A stretch of 64,000 bases of DNA from Lenzites betulinus (GCA_022264855.1 JABYQU010000006.1:186001-250000), one strand, 5' to 3'. Positions 10,810-21,836 are shown, numbered from the stretch's first letter. Numbers and translations: made by a program. The notes: generated by a model from the sequence alone, not told the origin.

Positions 10810-11839
10810 ATGAGCAGCCAGCAGCACGCCATCGCCGTCGTCCTCGAGAGCATCCGCGTGTTCAGGGTGGACCTAACCGGCGCGCGCAACATCACGCGCG
10901 ACGCGACCCTCGCCAACGTCTCCCGTCAGGGCCTAGTCAGTCTCCCTCCCTGCGTTGTGGCATTGCGTCTGTCCTCAGGCTGACAATGTTTGATCTTGTC
11001 TGCTCTCAGGCCGTGCAGTACACCCTTCAGGGCACGTTCAACAATGTGGCGGGCTGGACGCAAGCTTTCTCAGGGGTCCGTCGCCGGTCCTAGACGTCTT
11101 CGGCGTGATCTTTCATCTCTGACGTTTGACACAGCTCGAGCTCGCGCCCTTCGACGAAAACATCGCGACCCGCGTCGCCGCCGACTTCACCAGCGCCATC
11201 ACCGTCTACACGTAAGTCCTCCTCACCGCTCTCCCCGCTCTCCACGCTCTCACACTCCGGGCTCGACAGGGACCTGATGATCGCGTTCATCGAGAAACAC
11301 GTCAGTCTCCCCTCTCCCGCCCCTCTCGCCCCTCCTGCGCGCGCACCGACACACCGCTGACCACTACGCTGCATATACCACAGGGCGTGCTCACCTCGCC
11401 GGATAGCCCCCTCGCCCCGGAAGGCGCGATCATCGGGCGTGAAATTGCCACACTCCACATTGGAGTTGAGGTGTGTTACTCGCCTCTTGCCTCTCTCTTG
11501 CCTACCTCGAGCTCGCGCGCGTTCTGACCAACCTCTCCTACCTCCCCCTCCCCCTCCTGGAACAGGCTCTGCTGTCGTGGTTCCGCGTGTTCGCGCAGGC
11601 CCGCCTGGACGAGATCGTCGCGCAGGGGGTGAGTCGGTCGCGATTCATAGGCCCGGGGATGTGAATACGGTTCTAACTGTGCCCCGCGCCGTTCGCAGCG
11701 ACTCGCGCAGGACGCGTTCGAGCTTGCCGCGGCGCGTTACCCGCGCCCGACCGCGAGGGGCCCCGAGCAGGCCAATGTCGTCCAGGTCGGCGGGGAGGTG
11801 AAGGTCGCCCTCCCCAGCGAGGCGCCGGCTCGCAAGTGA
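10810..11839 (+). CDS. Unrecognised 196-aa protein, family copy B
   Basis: Exons 10810-10935, 11010-11075, 11135-11211, 11270-11300, 11384-11470, 11566-11628 and 11699-11839 have exactly the lengths of copy A (126-66-77-31-87-63-141) and give 196 aa. Differences from copy A are scattered conservative replacements, for example GVLTSPDSPLAPEGAIIG instead of AVLTSPESPLAPDGAIIG. All donors and acceptors are canonical and the protein ends in the same EAPARK. It lies head to tail with copy A, 2.7 kb downstream. Recent tandem duplication is inferred. Function is unknown, and nothing in the sequence points to an enzyme or a secreted protein. Confidence 0.82.
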
Positions 11840-12270
11840 GTGCGCTCGAGGACGCAGGTGCTGGAGGCGGACGTCGGCCGTCCTCAGCGTAGGTCAGGAT
11901 TGTGTTTGGATGCGTAGGACCCCAAGCCAGATTCAACTCTGCGCGGGGTTTATGTTTTTTCTTTGAGTACGATGAATTCATCGAGTAGCGCTTTCGCTGC
12001 GGGTCTCGCGTGCCGGGACAGATGAACATGCAAGGCGAACGTTTTAGCCGTGCTGTCACCCGCGGACCATCCGCGCTATGGAGACTAACCCAAGTATGCC
12101 GCATGAACTGTACTACCTATTAGCGGACGCGGATGAGCGGGAGCTACGGGTACAGAGTAAGTAGGTAATGTCAGTGACATGCGTGAGACATATGCATACC
12201 TCAGCCGGGCGGAAGAACGACTGAGGGAACGAGAACGTGGGCCTACGGGTATATGTACGACTCGGATGCG
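11840..12270. other. 3' flank of copy B
   Basis: 11928-12110 matches the 3' flank of copy A. The rest is spacer leading into the LINE target site. No gene is seen. Confidence 0.5.
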
Positions 12271-12291
12271 AAGTTCTACAGTCAGACCAGC
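12271..12291. repeat. Target-site duplication, left copy (outer LINE)
   Basis: A 21-bp sequence beginning AAGTTCTACAGTCAG is repeated exactly at 40524-40544, on the far side of the 28-kb LINE block and directly after its terminal poly(A). It marks the insertion point of the outer element. Confidence 0.93.
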
Positions 12292-14268
12292 CCGCTCTCT
12301 TCCATGCACCACCACCTGGTCGCTTTCTTCCCACGGTCCGAGCATGAGCCAGCCCGCCGTGGGGGCCCCACGGGTGCCATAACCTGATGAATAACAATCG
12401 AAGTCCCTTAAGAAAAGGCCCTGAACAAAAAAAAAACCGCGATACGGAAAGAAACTGCGAGACAGACGATACGGAAAGAATCTGCGAGACAGACAACACG
12501 GTAACGTACACACGAACGTTGTAGAACCCAATGAAACACAACAGAAGAACAACCGAGAGAAGTGCAGCCACGGCCAAAAAAAGATGGAAACGAAACCCAA
12601 TGTAAAACCCGGTCCCCTGCAACGTCACGAGAAATACGCGGGAGGAGTGCCTGCAGGAAAAGGGGGCAATACCGCCGCACGAGGACCGCGCGGACACACC
12701 GGAAAAAAGACTCACGCCGCATATGAACTCCTCGGAGTATGCTCTTAGGAGCCCACCCCTCGGGGCGAAAGGAAAAAGAACCCACTGCTAAGCAAAAAAG
12801 CATAAACCTCGATACGTCCCGTAGCAAGGAAGGAGGTGACGAAGCATAAACCCTAACCCCGAAACAAGACGGACACGCACGAAGCGCTGACCGCAAAGGA
12901 AGCGAGATAAGATAAGATAAAACCGACACCGTAACAGAGAACTACCTGGTCGAGCAGCACGCTGCACCACTACAAGAGAAAGCGCTCCCCGGAGCCAACC
13001 CCCCCCAAGAAATGAAACTCCAGAAACATCACAACGAAGAAGGACCCTACCAGAGGACTGGAACCCACAAGCGGTAGTCAGAACGAACACGCTACACCCG
13101 ATGAACAGCAGGGAGGAAGAGGCTGAAACGGGCGCCAACAATGGGAGTGATCAGGAAGATCAAACGAAAACGCACCAGCGACGCGACCAACATCTCACCC
13201 GATAATACGAAACCTACCTCTTAAAAAGAAATTTAAATGACAACCCACAAGCACACAGGAACCAAGGAACCACGCTTCCAGGACCGGTAGGAAACCCCAC
13301 AAATGCAGGCCCCCCCGGACACAAACTGGAAGTAGAAATCACCCACACAGGAATCACAAATCAAACAAAGACCATGCCCCATAGCTACAGATGACATAGA
13401 CACATGGTCACGCATGAGACTGCAAATATTAAATAACAAACAAGACAGAAAATGGACCAAGAGACAACAAATATAGAAACCTGACAGGCCAAAGCAAGAG
13501 ACAAGCATCATAATAACAAGGAACAATGAGGAGCCCAGGCTGGACTAACAAGCCAAGAAAAAAGAAGAAAGTATGGAACACAGCACAAACAATCTCCTTA
13601 AAACTTGCCACAAAGGAGAATAATATAATGTACAAAGGAGAGTGAAAGGAAGCGAATTCGGGAACAACACTCTGAGAAGACTACAAATAAACACACAGGC
13701 AGGGTCCTCAATCAAACCTTCAGAGGTGGGAACACCCCCACACCAAGCCCTGAAAGTACAAGGAAGCGAATTCGGGAGCAACTTTCTGGAAAGTACAACA
13801 AAATAAAATTCAACTAAACACCACACAAGAAATAACCACAGTCCTCAAATCTGAGGATTCCAGAACAACAGAGAGGCCGTAAGGCATAGCAAACAATAAA
13901 TACAAAAGTAGAAATGGCCCCCCCAAGAAAAGGGACAAACAAGCGATAATGACCAACAGGCCAAAGATAAGAAGTAAACCACATACTAATGGTGCAGTTT
14001 TAAATAAGCACCTAAAACTTTAGACAACAACCCATGAACAACAAGATCCTAAAAATAAGAAAGAAACAGAGTAAACGAGAATCGTGAAGCACCCCCCAGA
14101 ACAAAAACAAAAAGATCATCAAAATAAGCAAATACCTGCGGGATAAAGAACAACTCAATAAACTAGAAAGAGCCAAGAAAACCAAATCTAATAACAAGCA
14201 CCCCAAGGATAAAAGTAAACAAATGATAAGACGATCAGCCATGAATAGAATGATGGCAACCTCACCAG
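12292..14268 (+). other. 5' region of the outer LINE
   Basis: There is no long sense ORF. The first 90 bp, including a CCCACG (12330-12335)/CGTGGG (12358-12363) hairpin, match the inner element's 5' end. A GATAAGATAAGATAA cluster lies at about 12906-12920, and CTCCTCGGAG at about 12727. The sense strand is very poor in T from about 12900 onward. GGAAGCGAATTCGGGA occurs at about 13649 and 13762. Confidence 0.6.
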
Positions 14269-14829
14269 ATGGATATAAAGCCGTACGAGCCACACGAATC
14301 AAACCAAACAACTCCCCTCCCCCCTACCACCTGCCAACGACCCATGACGCCGACGCAGGAAGAACCCGTTAACACCATACGCGTTCGAGTCAGGGGGTCA
14401 GCACCCACCTACAGAGTTCAAGGCTTTGCGTGGAAGCATGCGATCTGGTGCGACGCTGCGATCATGCCGAACCGCCCCATCCAGCTAGGACAGAGAGTGC
14501 GTTTGACCGAAGTGACTGGGCTGAGCGAATGCCCGGGGGAGGAGGAAGAAGAAGAGGAGCAACACGAGGATCTAGACCTGGAAGTAGAAGGAACGATAAC
14601 CGACATCAGAACAGTGGAAGAAGAGACAATCGAATTCGTGGTACGAAACGAGGTCGACGAGTCGATGACAGAACTGGCGTACCTGTCGATCGAAAACATA
14701 CAAGGAAAAACAGTCATCCTGCAAGGATGGAGATGGCTTGTACACTGTGTAGCCAACGTCTTCCCCCAAAGGACGACGCGGAGAACGCCGATACTCGAGC
14801 TGCTCGACGAAGAAGAAGCGACTGAATAG
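14269..14829 (+). CDS. LINE ORF0, small protein of unknown function (outer copy)
   Basis: An ATG-initiated 186-aa frame whose counterpart in the inner element is at 18889-19371. The two proteins share WKH-x-IWCD near the N terminus, GQRV and GLSE/GFDE segments, a V-x-G-x-I-x-x-I-x-T-x-E-x-E block with EFVVRN, then MTELAYLxIEN and a TVIL-x-GW-x-WL motif. A second ATG at 14344 would give a start closer to the inner protein. An acidic run (GEEEEEEE) lies mid-protein. No known domain is recognised; the alternating hydrophobic pattern suggests a small beta-rich fold (inference). It precedes the gag-like ORFs by over 1 kb. Conservation between two diverged elements argues that it is really translated. 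Confidence 0.7.
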   Translation: MDIKPYEPHESNQTTPLPPTTCQRPMTPTQEEPVNTIRVRVRGSAPTYRVQGFAWKHAIWCDAAIMPNRPIQLGQRVRLTEVTGLSECPGEEEEEEEQHEDLDLEVEGTITDIRTVEEETIEFVVRNEVDESMTELAYLSIENIQGKTVILQGWRWLVHCVANVFPQRTTRRTPILELLDEEEATE

Positions 14830-16040
14830 AACTGTCAGACGCAAACAGGACCCTGCAAGGTACGAGACAGACCCGCCCTATACCGTATCTAGCAAAACCT
14901 GAAACAGAATAACAAGAGAACACACAACCGCAGAGGGGCAGACGAGGTGCAGCACAGGGAGAGGAGCGAGGAAGGGGGGTGAAATGAACGTGGGCAGGAA
15001 GTACGATGTGTGCGAGCCGGCCGTAACAACGGGGGCGACAAAGCGCCCAAGGGAACTGAATACAAGAGCTAGAACGAGCGAGAGCACACGGGCGAGAGCG
15101 AGACGTACAATCAGTAACCACAACGACAAGAGCGATGATCGGAAAATAACTCAACTAAACATAAGACGAGGCCTACAGAAACCGAACCCTGACGTAAGTA
15201 AAGAACGACCGTGGACGACAAAAGAATAAGCAGTTGTGAGTCACGGGCAGGATAGAGAAGAACGTACGCCGAAACAAGATCCCGCGAGCCGGGAAAGCCG
15301 CCATAAGGCCTTCCAGAAAACGAGCACGAGACGGAAAACGCCCACATCAGAACTGAACACAATGACATCAGTTCACGTCACAAGTGCCGCAAGAGAGGCG
15401 AGCTGTACATGAGTGAACTCACAAACAAAGAGGAGAGAAGACCACAAAGAACACGAGCGAAGATAAGACAAAGACTGAAGGCCCACACCAGAAGGAAAGC
15501 GAAAAGCGTAACACCGGTAGCAAAACATGAACCGATGCGACCCGTAGCACAGGCACAACTCCAACAAACGGAACAGGGACAAGGGCCCGACAGCAAACAG
15601 AGATAAACTGCAAAGTAATGACGCCCAAAACCTCACAAGACGCAAAACAGCAACACAACCCCCCACAGAAGTAGGAAGCATGAATAGGACGTCTGAAAGC
15701 GACTGAAAGCGTGACCACAAACGAAAGTGGAGGAACTGGCCGAGAATGTCGGACTGATGATGGCCAAAGCAGGACAAACAGAGAACACAAACAAAACAAA
15801 ACTCCCGACCGCCGTGCAGCGCCGGGCGGGAAGCGACAACGGCCCTCATACAGCTGCACACATTACTCGCGACGAGATGGGCGCGATCCCGAGCAAGCCC
15901 CGACGCCGGAATCGGCGGCACCGACCCAAATGCGACGCCATGGGCGGCAACGCGCCCGAGCTCCTCCCCCAACCCAAGAGACGAACGACTGGAGCCACCA
16001 CCTAACGTGAGCAGAGAACAGACGAGCGGAGGTGAACAAG
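14830..16040 (+). other. Spacer between ORF0 and ORF1 (outer LINE)
   Basis: No ATG-started frame with a counterpart in the inner element is seen. The sense strand remains A-rich and T-poor. The equivalent region of the inner element (19372-20864) is similar in length and also lacks a recognised gene. Confidence 0.5.
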
Positions 16041-17048
16041 ATGATAGAGGAAGACGCGTACCAGCAAATGGGAAACGCACTCCCTGCCCTAGACCCACAA
16101 GAGCTCGCCTGGCCCCTAGATCTCCTCGTCCCCGAAGCAGGAAGCGAACACCACATGATCTGGCCCAACGCGTCTTGTGAAGAAGAAGACCACGCGGAAA
16201 CCAGGGGGATGAAGGCGAGCGGAGAGGGAACGGAGGAAAGGACTGCAGGAGGAGCTGAGGGACGAATGAGAGGACTGTGGGCCATGGGATGGCAGGAAAG
16301 CGAGGTGAGCAAACGACCCGGGCACACGAAACGGACTAAACATAACGCGCAGAGCCAGGGCACAGTAGAACGTGACCCTGGAACGACGAGAAACAACACA
16401 GAGGCCACGACGCGGACCAGTAGAACGAAAAGACAAAGAGAGGTCGATCTGGCTGAGCCCGCGAAAAGAGGGAGAGTGGAGACAACACGAGAAGGACATA
16501 CAGGCTGGACGCCGCAGGAGAACGAGACCCCTGGAACCAACCTAGACGAGTTAATACACATCGCGATAGCCGCACAACTCGAGCTGGCAAAACATGGAGT
16601 CGAACTTCCGCCCCTAGCGGCGTGGGCAAGCGACCCCCCGAGGGAAGCTGGATACCCCCCGTCCCCAATGAACACAACACGCCCCACCGTACGAGCTATA
16701 GAAGGGCGGAGCTATGCCTGGAACGCCCCCCAGCGCCCAGAAGTTGCCACCCGCACAAGGTCAGAGACAACCGTACTGGCAAAGACCCATACTAACGACC
16801 TATACCCCCGGATGAAAACAATTACACGACAGCTCGAGAACGCGCGTGAAGCCCCTCGAAGCGGACACGTCGAGCGGAGCCGTAGAAGCCGGCCCCCCGC
16901 CAGAGTGCGACGCTGCGGGAGGAGGATCAATCAGTCGCGAGCACGGGAGCGCAAAAGAAGCATGGGGCCGGACGATGTGGATCCAGCGAGCCCAAACAGA
17001 AGGAGTAGCCACGATAGACGGACTCCCAGTAGCGCAGCGGTACCCTGA
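16041..17048 (+). CDS. LINE ORF1a, gag-region protein (outer copy)
   Basis: A 335-aa frame from the ATG at 16041. It is hydrophilic and probably largely disordered, with a nuclear-localisation-like KRQREVDLAEPAKRGRVE. One short conserved helical stretch (LDELIHIAIAAQLELAKHGV) corresponds to an LQIVSIGLATLATHGI stretch in the inner element's 21316-21825 frame. It overlaps the next frame (ORF1b, from about 16846) by about 200 nt in another phase. Whether the two are joined by frameshifting, made by reinitiation, or split by an old indel cannot be told from sequence. It probably contributes the N-terminal part of an ORF1/gag polyprotein. Confidence 0.55.
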   Translation: MIEEDAYQQMGNALPALDPQELAWPLDLLVPEAGSEHHMIWPNASCEEEDHAETRGMKASGEGTEERTAGGAEGRMRGLWAMGWQESEVSKRPGHTKRTKHNAQSQGTVERDPGTTRNNTEATTRTSRTKRQREVDLAEPAKRGRVETTREGHTGWTPQENETPGTNLDELIHIAIAAQLELAKHGVELPPLAAWASDPPREAGYPPSPMNTTRPTVRAIEGRSYAWNAPQRPEVATRTRSETTVLAKTHTNDLYPRMKTITRQLENAREAPRSGHVERSRRSRPPARVRRCGRRINQSRARERKRSMGPDDVDPASPNRRSSHDRRTPSSAAVP

Positions 17049-17245
17049 AGCGTACGCCGCAAGAGAAGATGGGGCCAGTCTGGGCGAAACGAACGCCGAA
17101 CCGCTAGCTGAAACACGAGCACAATACCTGACGAGGACCGGAACCCTACATGTCACAAGCGGACCTGCCAGCGGCTTCCCCGAAGTCCACCCGTGCCGCC
17201 CAAGCGACCACCTTCGCTTCATCACGAAATCAAGGCTTGAAGCCT
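16846..17245 (+). pseudogene. LINE ORF1b, 5' fragment (outer copy), interrupted by the inner LINE
   Basis: The open frame from 16846 (first ATG at 16975) carries GTLHVTSGPASGFPEVHPC followed by DHLRFITKSRLEA, matching the inner ORF1b segment with GGFPDVH and LRYISDERLAAYDALPPG. It is cut at 17245, where the inner element begins. The frame resumes without loss at 31294 after the 14-bp duplication. The fragment alone ends two bases later in TGA, inside the inner element. Confidence 0.8.
17232..17245. repeat. Target-site duplication, left copy (inner LINE)
   Basis: AAGGCTTGAAGCCT here is repeated at 31280-31293 right after the inner poly(A). The core AGGCTT-G-AAGCCT is itself an inverted repeat. 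Confidence 0.93.
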
Positions 17246-18888
17246 GAGCTCCTCTTCCACGCACCACCATCTGGTCGCACTTTCCCACGATCCGAGCCTG
17301 AGCCAGCTCGCCGTGGGGGCATCGCGGGAGCCATATCCTGACGAATGTATCCAATAAAAGCCACACAACCATAAGAAAACTAACACACGACGAAGGGCAA
17401 GTACTTGAAATATGACAAGGTCGACATGCAATCGAGAAGTAAGCGAGATGCCACGGGTGACTAACTACCGGTAAGCACTACGGATAGCTACAGGACCACT
17501 GTTCGCAGCTCCTCGGAGCTACCTCCTCGGAGGACCCCTAGGGGAGAAGGAAAACAATCCTATACCCGTAAGAGTACCCACCGCCCAAAATACAGCTACG
17601 CAATGTCTGAGGCCGCGACTCTCAGGAAAGGCGACGTGGCAAGCTACGGGCGCCTAAACTGATAAGATAAGATAAGAAACCAGCGATAGCCAGAGAGGAG
17701 GCTACGCGCAACGAAGACGAGCTCTAAGTACTGTCCCTCGAGACAAGCCTCCTCGGAAGTGCCCCCCCCAAACGAGTCTCGACTCACAGTCCGATGAATA
17801 GCACCACACATGGCCTGAACCGAGACAAACCAAACGAGAACACGCTAAAGGACCTCCCAACACTCCCAGCAGGAGACCAAAACATAAATAAGCACTGAAT
17901 ACGAGCGAATAGACGAGTCACGTGAACCGCGAAGCTCAGCCACAACCAAACAAACCCCAAGTGAGACAAACAAACACAATTAGCACTAAAGGAGAAAAGT
18001 AGTCCCCTACCCTACGAAACAAGGATAAGAAATCGAAAGTAAGAAACTAGGAAGGAACCCAAACGCAGAGATCCGGTACCCAGAAACCGAGCGAAGCACA
18101 CCGCAGTTAACCTATGAAATCGCCCGAATGCCCAACCACCCTGCGTCAGTGAGAAAGCCACGAGATACTACATGAAGGCCCAAACACCCAACCCAAGTCC
18201 CCGAATCGCGAAACAACCTAGATAAAGCGCTACCACACAAACGTGAAGCCAACAAGACAAGCATGCCCTACCATACACTGGAGAGGAGACTCCAACTGCA
18301 AACAAAAATGGCCCATGCACAGAGCATATGCAACAAACACACTGATAAACAATACATGGAAAGAGTACAACCAAGTCTGGAATAAAATGTCATGGCCCAA
18401 ATCACACTAGCATTCCACAAAGCGATTTACACAAAGGAATGGGAGATGAAACGAACAGTGTTGACAGACACCTAGAACATGAACTGAACCACAAACACAA
18501 AATAAGCACTAAATACACACCCAACAAAGCCCAAGAACATATTACCAAACGTCAACGTAAACAGAATCTAAACAACAAAGGCTCAACCAGAGCTACAATG
18601 CCCTACAAGAAACAATGATCTGAAACCCTAGAAACGAACTAGGCCACCAGAAAGTTAAAATGAGCAATGTTAGAAGCTCTAAATAAAAACCTAGAAATAC
18701 ACAGAGATTACACTCCAATGGTAGCACCCTGAAAGGCAAACTGGCAGAAGGCTGGAAGACACAAACACAACTGTAACAGACGCAAAACAGTTAACAAAGA
18801 AGAACCCAGATAAGAAACCCCCCCTATATAAGTACTCACGAAATCGCGTCAGGCCCCCCCTTCCCACCCCACCCCCATCATCCCCAGC
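17246..18888 (+). other. 5' region of the inner LINE
   Basis: This starts with about 90 bp homologous to 12292-12380, including a CCCACG (17284-17289)/CGTGGG (17312-17317) hairpin. A GATAAGATAAGATAAG cluster lies at 17661-17676 and repeated CTCCTCGGAG palindromes at about 17510-17540. A TATATAAG box at about 18828-18835 lies some 55 bp upstream of ORF0. No long sense ORF is seen. Confidence 0.6.
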
Positions 18889-19371
18889 ATGCCACAACCC
18901 ATGGGCAAAACAGCCAACGACATCCTTGTCAAGGTACGGGGCATGGCCCCTACGCACAACCCAAGGAACGTCGCCTGGAAACACATCATATGGTGCGACG
19001 TCGTAATTGCCCCCCCAGCCCCAATAGCCGTCGGCCAGAGAGTAGTGCTGAAGAAAGTGAACGGGTTTGACGAAAGCCCTGGGGCCGAAGAAATAAACTG
19101 GGACGACTTGGAGACCGTGGATCTGGACGTCGAGGGAGAAATCGTAGGGATTAGGACCATAGAGAAGGAAGTGGTGGAATTCGTGGTCAGGAACGACAAG
19201 AAGAGGGCGATGACGGAGCTAGCATACCTCACGATCGAGAACTCGCCTGGCGAAACGGTGATACTCGACGGATGGGACTGGCTCGCACTCAAACTTATCA
19301 CCTTCCTCGATGGCGCGACGCGAAGAATGCCGGCGATAAGGAAGAGAGGCGAGGAAGGAAACAGAGTATAG
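18889..19371 (+). CDS. LINE ORF0, small protein of unknown function (inner copy)
   Basis: An ATG-initiated 160-aa frame homologous to 14269-14829. Conserved points are the VKVRG-x-AP start, WKHIIWCD, a GQRV segment, the VDLDVEGEIVGIRTIE block, EFVVRN, MTELAYLTIEN and TVILDGWDWLAL. An acidic patch follows GFDESPGAEE. The protein has no zinc knuckle, no recognisable enzyme motif and no signal peptide. A TATA-like box about 55 bp upstream could mean it has its own transcript (inference). I know of no named family for it. Roles in RNP assembly or in counteracting the host are possible, but nothing in the sequence decides. Confidence 0.72.
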   Translation: MPQPMGKTANDILVKVRGMAPTHNPRNVAWKHIIWCDVVIAPPAPIAVGQRVVLKKVNGFDESPGAEEINWDDLETVDLDVEGEIVGIRTIEKEVVEFVVRNDKKRAMTELAYLTIENSPGETVILDGWDWLALKLITFLDGATRRMPAIRKRGEEGNRV

Positions 19372-20864
19372 ATGCGATTAGACATGAGGAACCACAACAC
19401 GCCTGAGATGGAGATGTAGTAATCCATGAGGAGGGAAAGAGCAAAGGGGCGCACCAATGAAACCGCGATGATATATCCACGAGTTGAAGAAAGGCGTGCG
19501 AAAAACAGTCCAGAACCAAAGACTGAGAATCGAGTAGCTGACAAAACAGAGACTTGCATTGTCAGCAGACGTAAGACCGCATGCTAGATAACATCAGCAG
19601 ACAACCCCTAATGAGCGGAAACAGAACATCAGCACATAAAGACAATGAAACTATCGCCAAGCGACCGAGCAAACACCGAAGGTGCCTAAAAAAGACATCA
19701 TAGAACTGATGGTAACCACCCAAGCCGCAACAGAGATACCAAACATCCCACGACAAGACAACGAAACATAGATACAAGCTGACCCAAAATAAACGGGGCT
19801 CCAGCACATCAGCGACCCTCCAAACCCTAGCACGAGGCCTGTTAACAAGAATAAACGCGAGAAGTAGTGGAACGAAGCACGAAGTTAGATAGGCATGAAG
19901 TAGGAAGAAAGCGAAACAACCCACCGGCAATTAGACCACCCACGAAGGATCGCCTTGACTGACGCGTACCAGCACACGGAAGTAGCAAGGAAGCGAGACT
20001 AAAACCAAGCTGCTACTAACCCGAAGAAGGACAAGTGACGAAACAAGACACCTGAAAACCACGGAACGATTAGCCACATAATACGACCGAAGGAAGCGAA
20101 ACGCCTGTACATGGGAAGACTGAAAGAAATAGGCCAGCGCGAACTGAAGAAACAACGATACGACAGCCGCGCGCACATAACAAAGCCTGCCTGAAACAAC
20201 GCGCCACATCAGTACCATCCAAACGTATAAACGCGCGACGAAATAAGAGGACACGCACATAGCAACCACCGTGAGCACGACCCACAGTACGGAGGGCTGA
20301 GCGAAACTACAAATACCCCTTGAAACACGTAGACGGGCAGAGTCTAGCGAAGCCGCCGCAGCACGACCTCGATAGCAGACCACATCCGAACAATGCCTAG
20401 ACTGTGAGAGATGAACACGATAAGGAACCGCCCGCATGACATCACCATGGGAGTAAGCGGTGAATGCAGCGAACGGAACGTACCAGCGAATAACGAACAA
20501 CGACAAGAACGCAGGATAAAGCACACCGGGACGCCGAGAAAGTCAACAGTGCACTCTGATCAGATGTAAGAAAGTATACCTGAGCAAGCCTAAACTCCTA
20601 GCCCGAAGTAGCCCCATGAAGATTAAGGACACAGATCCTCGAGGCCAACGAGCACAAGACTGAGCAAAGGCTGAGCCGATGGCCAACCCTACGGCGGCGA
20701 GAAACACGAAAACACGAATAAACAAATGACACACAATGAATAGTGTAATACTAAATACGTAAGACAATCAACGAGATAGAGCACAAGCAAACCTAAACAA
20801 ACCACGAACCGCTAACCAGTCGCTCCCCTACGCAAACGTGCAAGACGAAAACCACGAATACCGT
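19372..20864 (+). other. Spacer between ORF0 and ORF1 (inner LINE)
   Basis: About 1.5 kb without a recognisable sense frame, A-rich and T-poor. Long frames on the opposite strand are by-products of the low stop frequency that this composition gives. Confidence 0.5.
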
Positions 20865-21290
20865 ATGGACCGCTACCGAAACTGGCGGGCAGCCTTACTC
20901 GGCCGAGGTGCGCACCGAGCGGGCGCCCTCGATGCCCAAGCCCGCCGCCTCACCCGAACGCGCGAACACGCCCACCCCCCTCCAACTCACGACGCACGAC
21001 CGCTGCGCAGAGCGGCCCACACAACCATGACCTCGGCGAAAGAAAGTCCCAATGCCTCGAGGAATGCCGGAGATGAAGGCGCCCCGAAGACGGCCCCCTA
21101 CGGGCCAGACCCCTGGACACAGCAAGCAGCACACGGCGCTCGGACAAACGAGACGTTCCCGAGCGACGACGAAGAATGGAACCGAGTCCTAGAGGAAGCG
21201 ATGAACTTGAAGGAACAGTACAACGCCGTGGTCGGGATGGACGGAGAGGACAGACACAGGGAGCGGACAAACAACGAAGTACGTGGCTAA
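20865..21290 (+). CDS. LINE small ORF at the start of the ORF1 region (inner copy)
   Basis: A 141-aa frame from the ATG at 20865, hydrophilic, with a predicted helical end (DDEEWNRVLEEAMNLKEQYN). Its stop lies just past the beginning of the next open frame (overlap of 8 nt with an open frame starting at 21283). I cannot align it convincingly to the outer element, so it may be only part of a decayed ORF1 N terminus. Confidence 0.4.
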   Translation: MDRYRNWRAALLGRGAHRAGALDAQARRLTRTREHAHPPPTHDARPLRRAAHTTMTSAKESPNASRNAGDEGAPKTAPYGPDPWTQQAAHGARTNETFPSDDEEWNRVLEEAMNLKEQYNAVVGMDGEDRHRERTNNEVRG

Positions 21291-21315
21291 CGCAAAGAAC
21301 TTAACCACCCCTAAC

Positions 21316-21825
21316 ATGAACAAGACCCCCCGCAGCGGGGAAATGCTACAGACAAACACCGGGACATGGATGCAGAACCCAGGAAACGCAACAGAGGGCT
21401 ACACCGCCGAATGGGACCCCACGCCCGAAGCCCTGGCCCCTGGGCGACACGGAAGAAACGGCACGCCCCCTAGCGCGAAGACGGAGGGCAGTGGAGACGC
21501 GACACTGAACCCCAAACTGGCAATGCTTCTTCAAATCGTCAGCATAGGCCTCGCGACCCTAGCAACGCACGGAATCTTCGTCCAACCCCCTCAGCAGACA
21601 ATGTCCCAGCGCGCGGATAGCCGACCCGCAGAGGGCGCCGTGCAGGAAGCCAACGAACGAAACTACAACTCCAACGAAACGGCAATGGACACACTGAACC
21701 AACACACGGAGGTGGACGCCCAACACCACCCGCGGCAGCCCCGCTGGAACGTGACCGACGACCAATGTAAGCCACAGACACCGGAAAGTAATAGAAACAA
21801 CGCTAATGTGAGCCAGCAGCAGTGA
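21316..21825 (+). CDS. LINE ORF1a, gag-region protein (inner copy)
   Basis: A 169-aa frame from the ATG at 21316. Hydrophilic flanks surround one hydrophobic helix (LNPKLAMLLQIVSIGLATLA) that corresponds to a stretch of outer ORF1a. Its TGA at 21823-21825 overlaps the open start of the next frame, in a GTGA arrangement, although the first ATG of that frame is at 21837. Close stop-start spacing is compatible with termination-reinitiation as used by several non-LTR elements (inference). Confidence 0.5.
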   Translation: MNKTPRSGEMLQTNTGTWMQNPGNATEGYTAEWDPTPEALAPGRHGRNGTPPSAKTEGSGDATLNPKLAMLLQIVSIGLATLATHGIFVQPPQQTMSQRADSRPAEGAVQEANERNYNSNETAMDTLNQHTEVDAQHHPRQPRWNVTDDQCKPQTPESNRNNANVSQQQ

Positions 21826-21836
21826 CCGAAGTCGAT

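Larger units (their letters stand above)
9990..12110 (+). repeat. Segmental duplication, unit B
   Basis: Second copy of the roughly 2.1-kb unit, with the same order of upstream landmarks, promoter module, seven-exon gene and 3' flank as unit A. Within exons and promoter it is close to unit A, while introns differ in length. Its downstream spacer was the landing site of the outer LINE. Confidence 0.8.

Noticed and set aside
12380..12400. CTGATGA followed by CGAAG near the outer LINE 5' end, resembling a hammerhead ribozyme core
   Set aside because: No stem II can be drawn between the two motifs and the inner element does not keep the pattern. An HDV-like fold was also tried and failed.
15373..16687. 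Several 200-270-codon minus-strand frames in the LINE 5' regions (also 12113-12929 and 18849-19559)
   Set aside because: Low T on the sense strand removes TTA/CTA/TCA, so antisense stops become rare. Products are low complexity and not conserved between the two elements.
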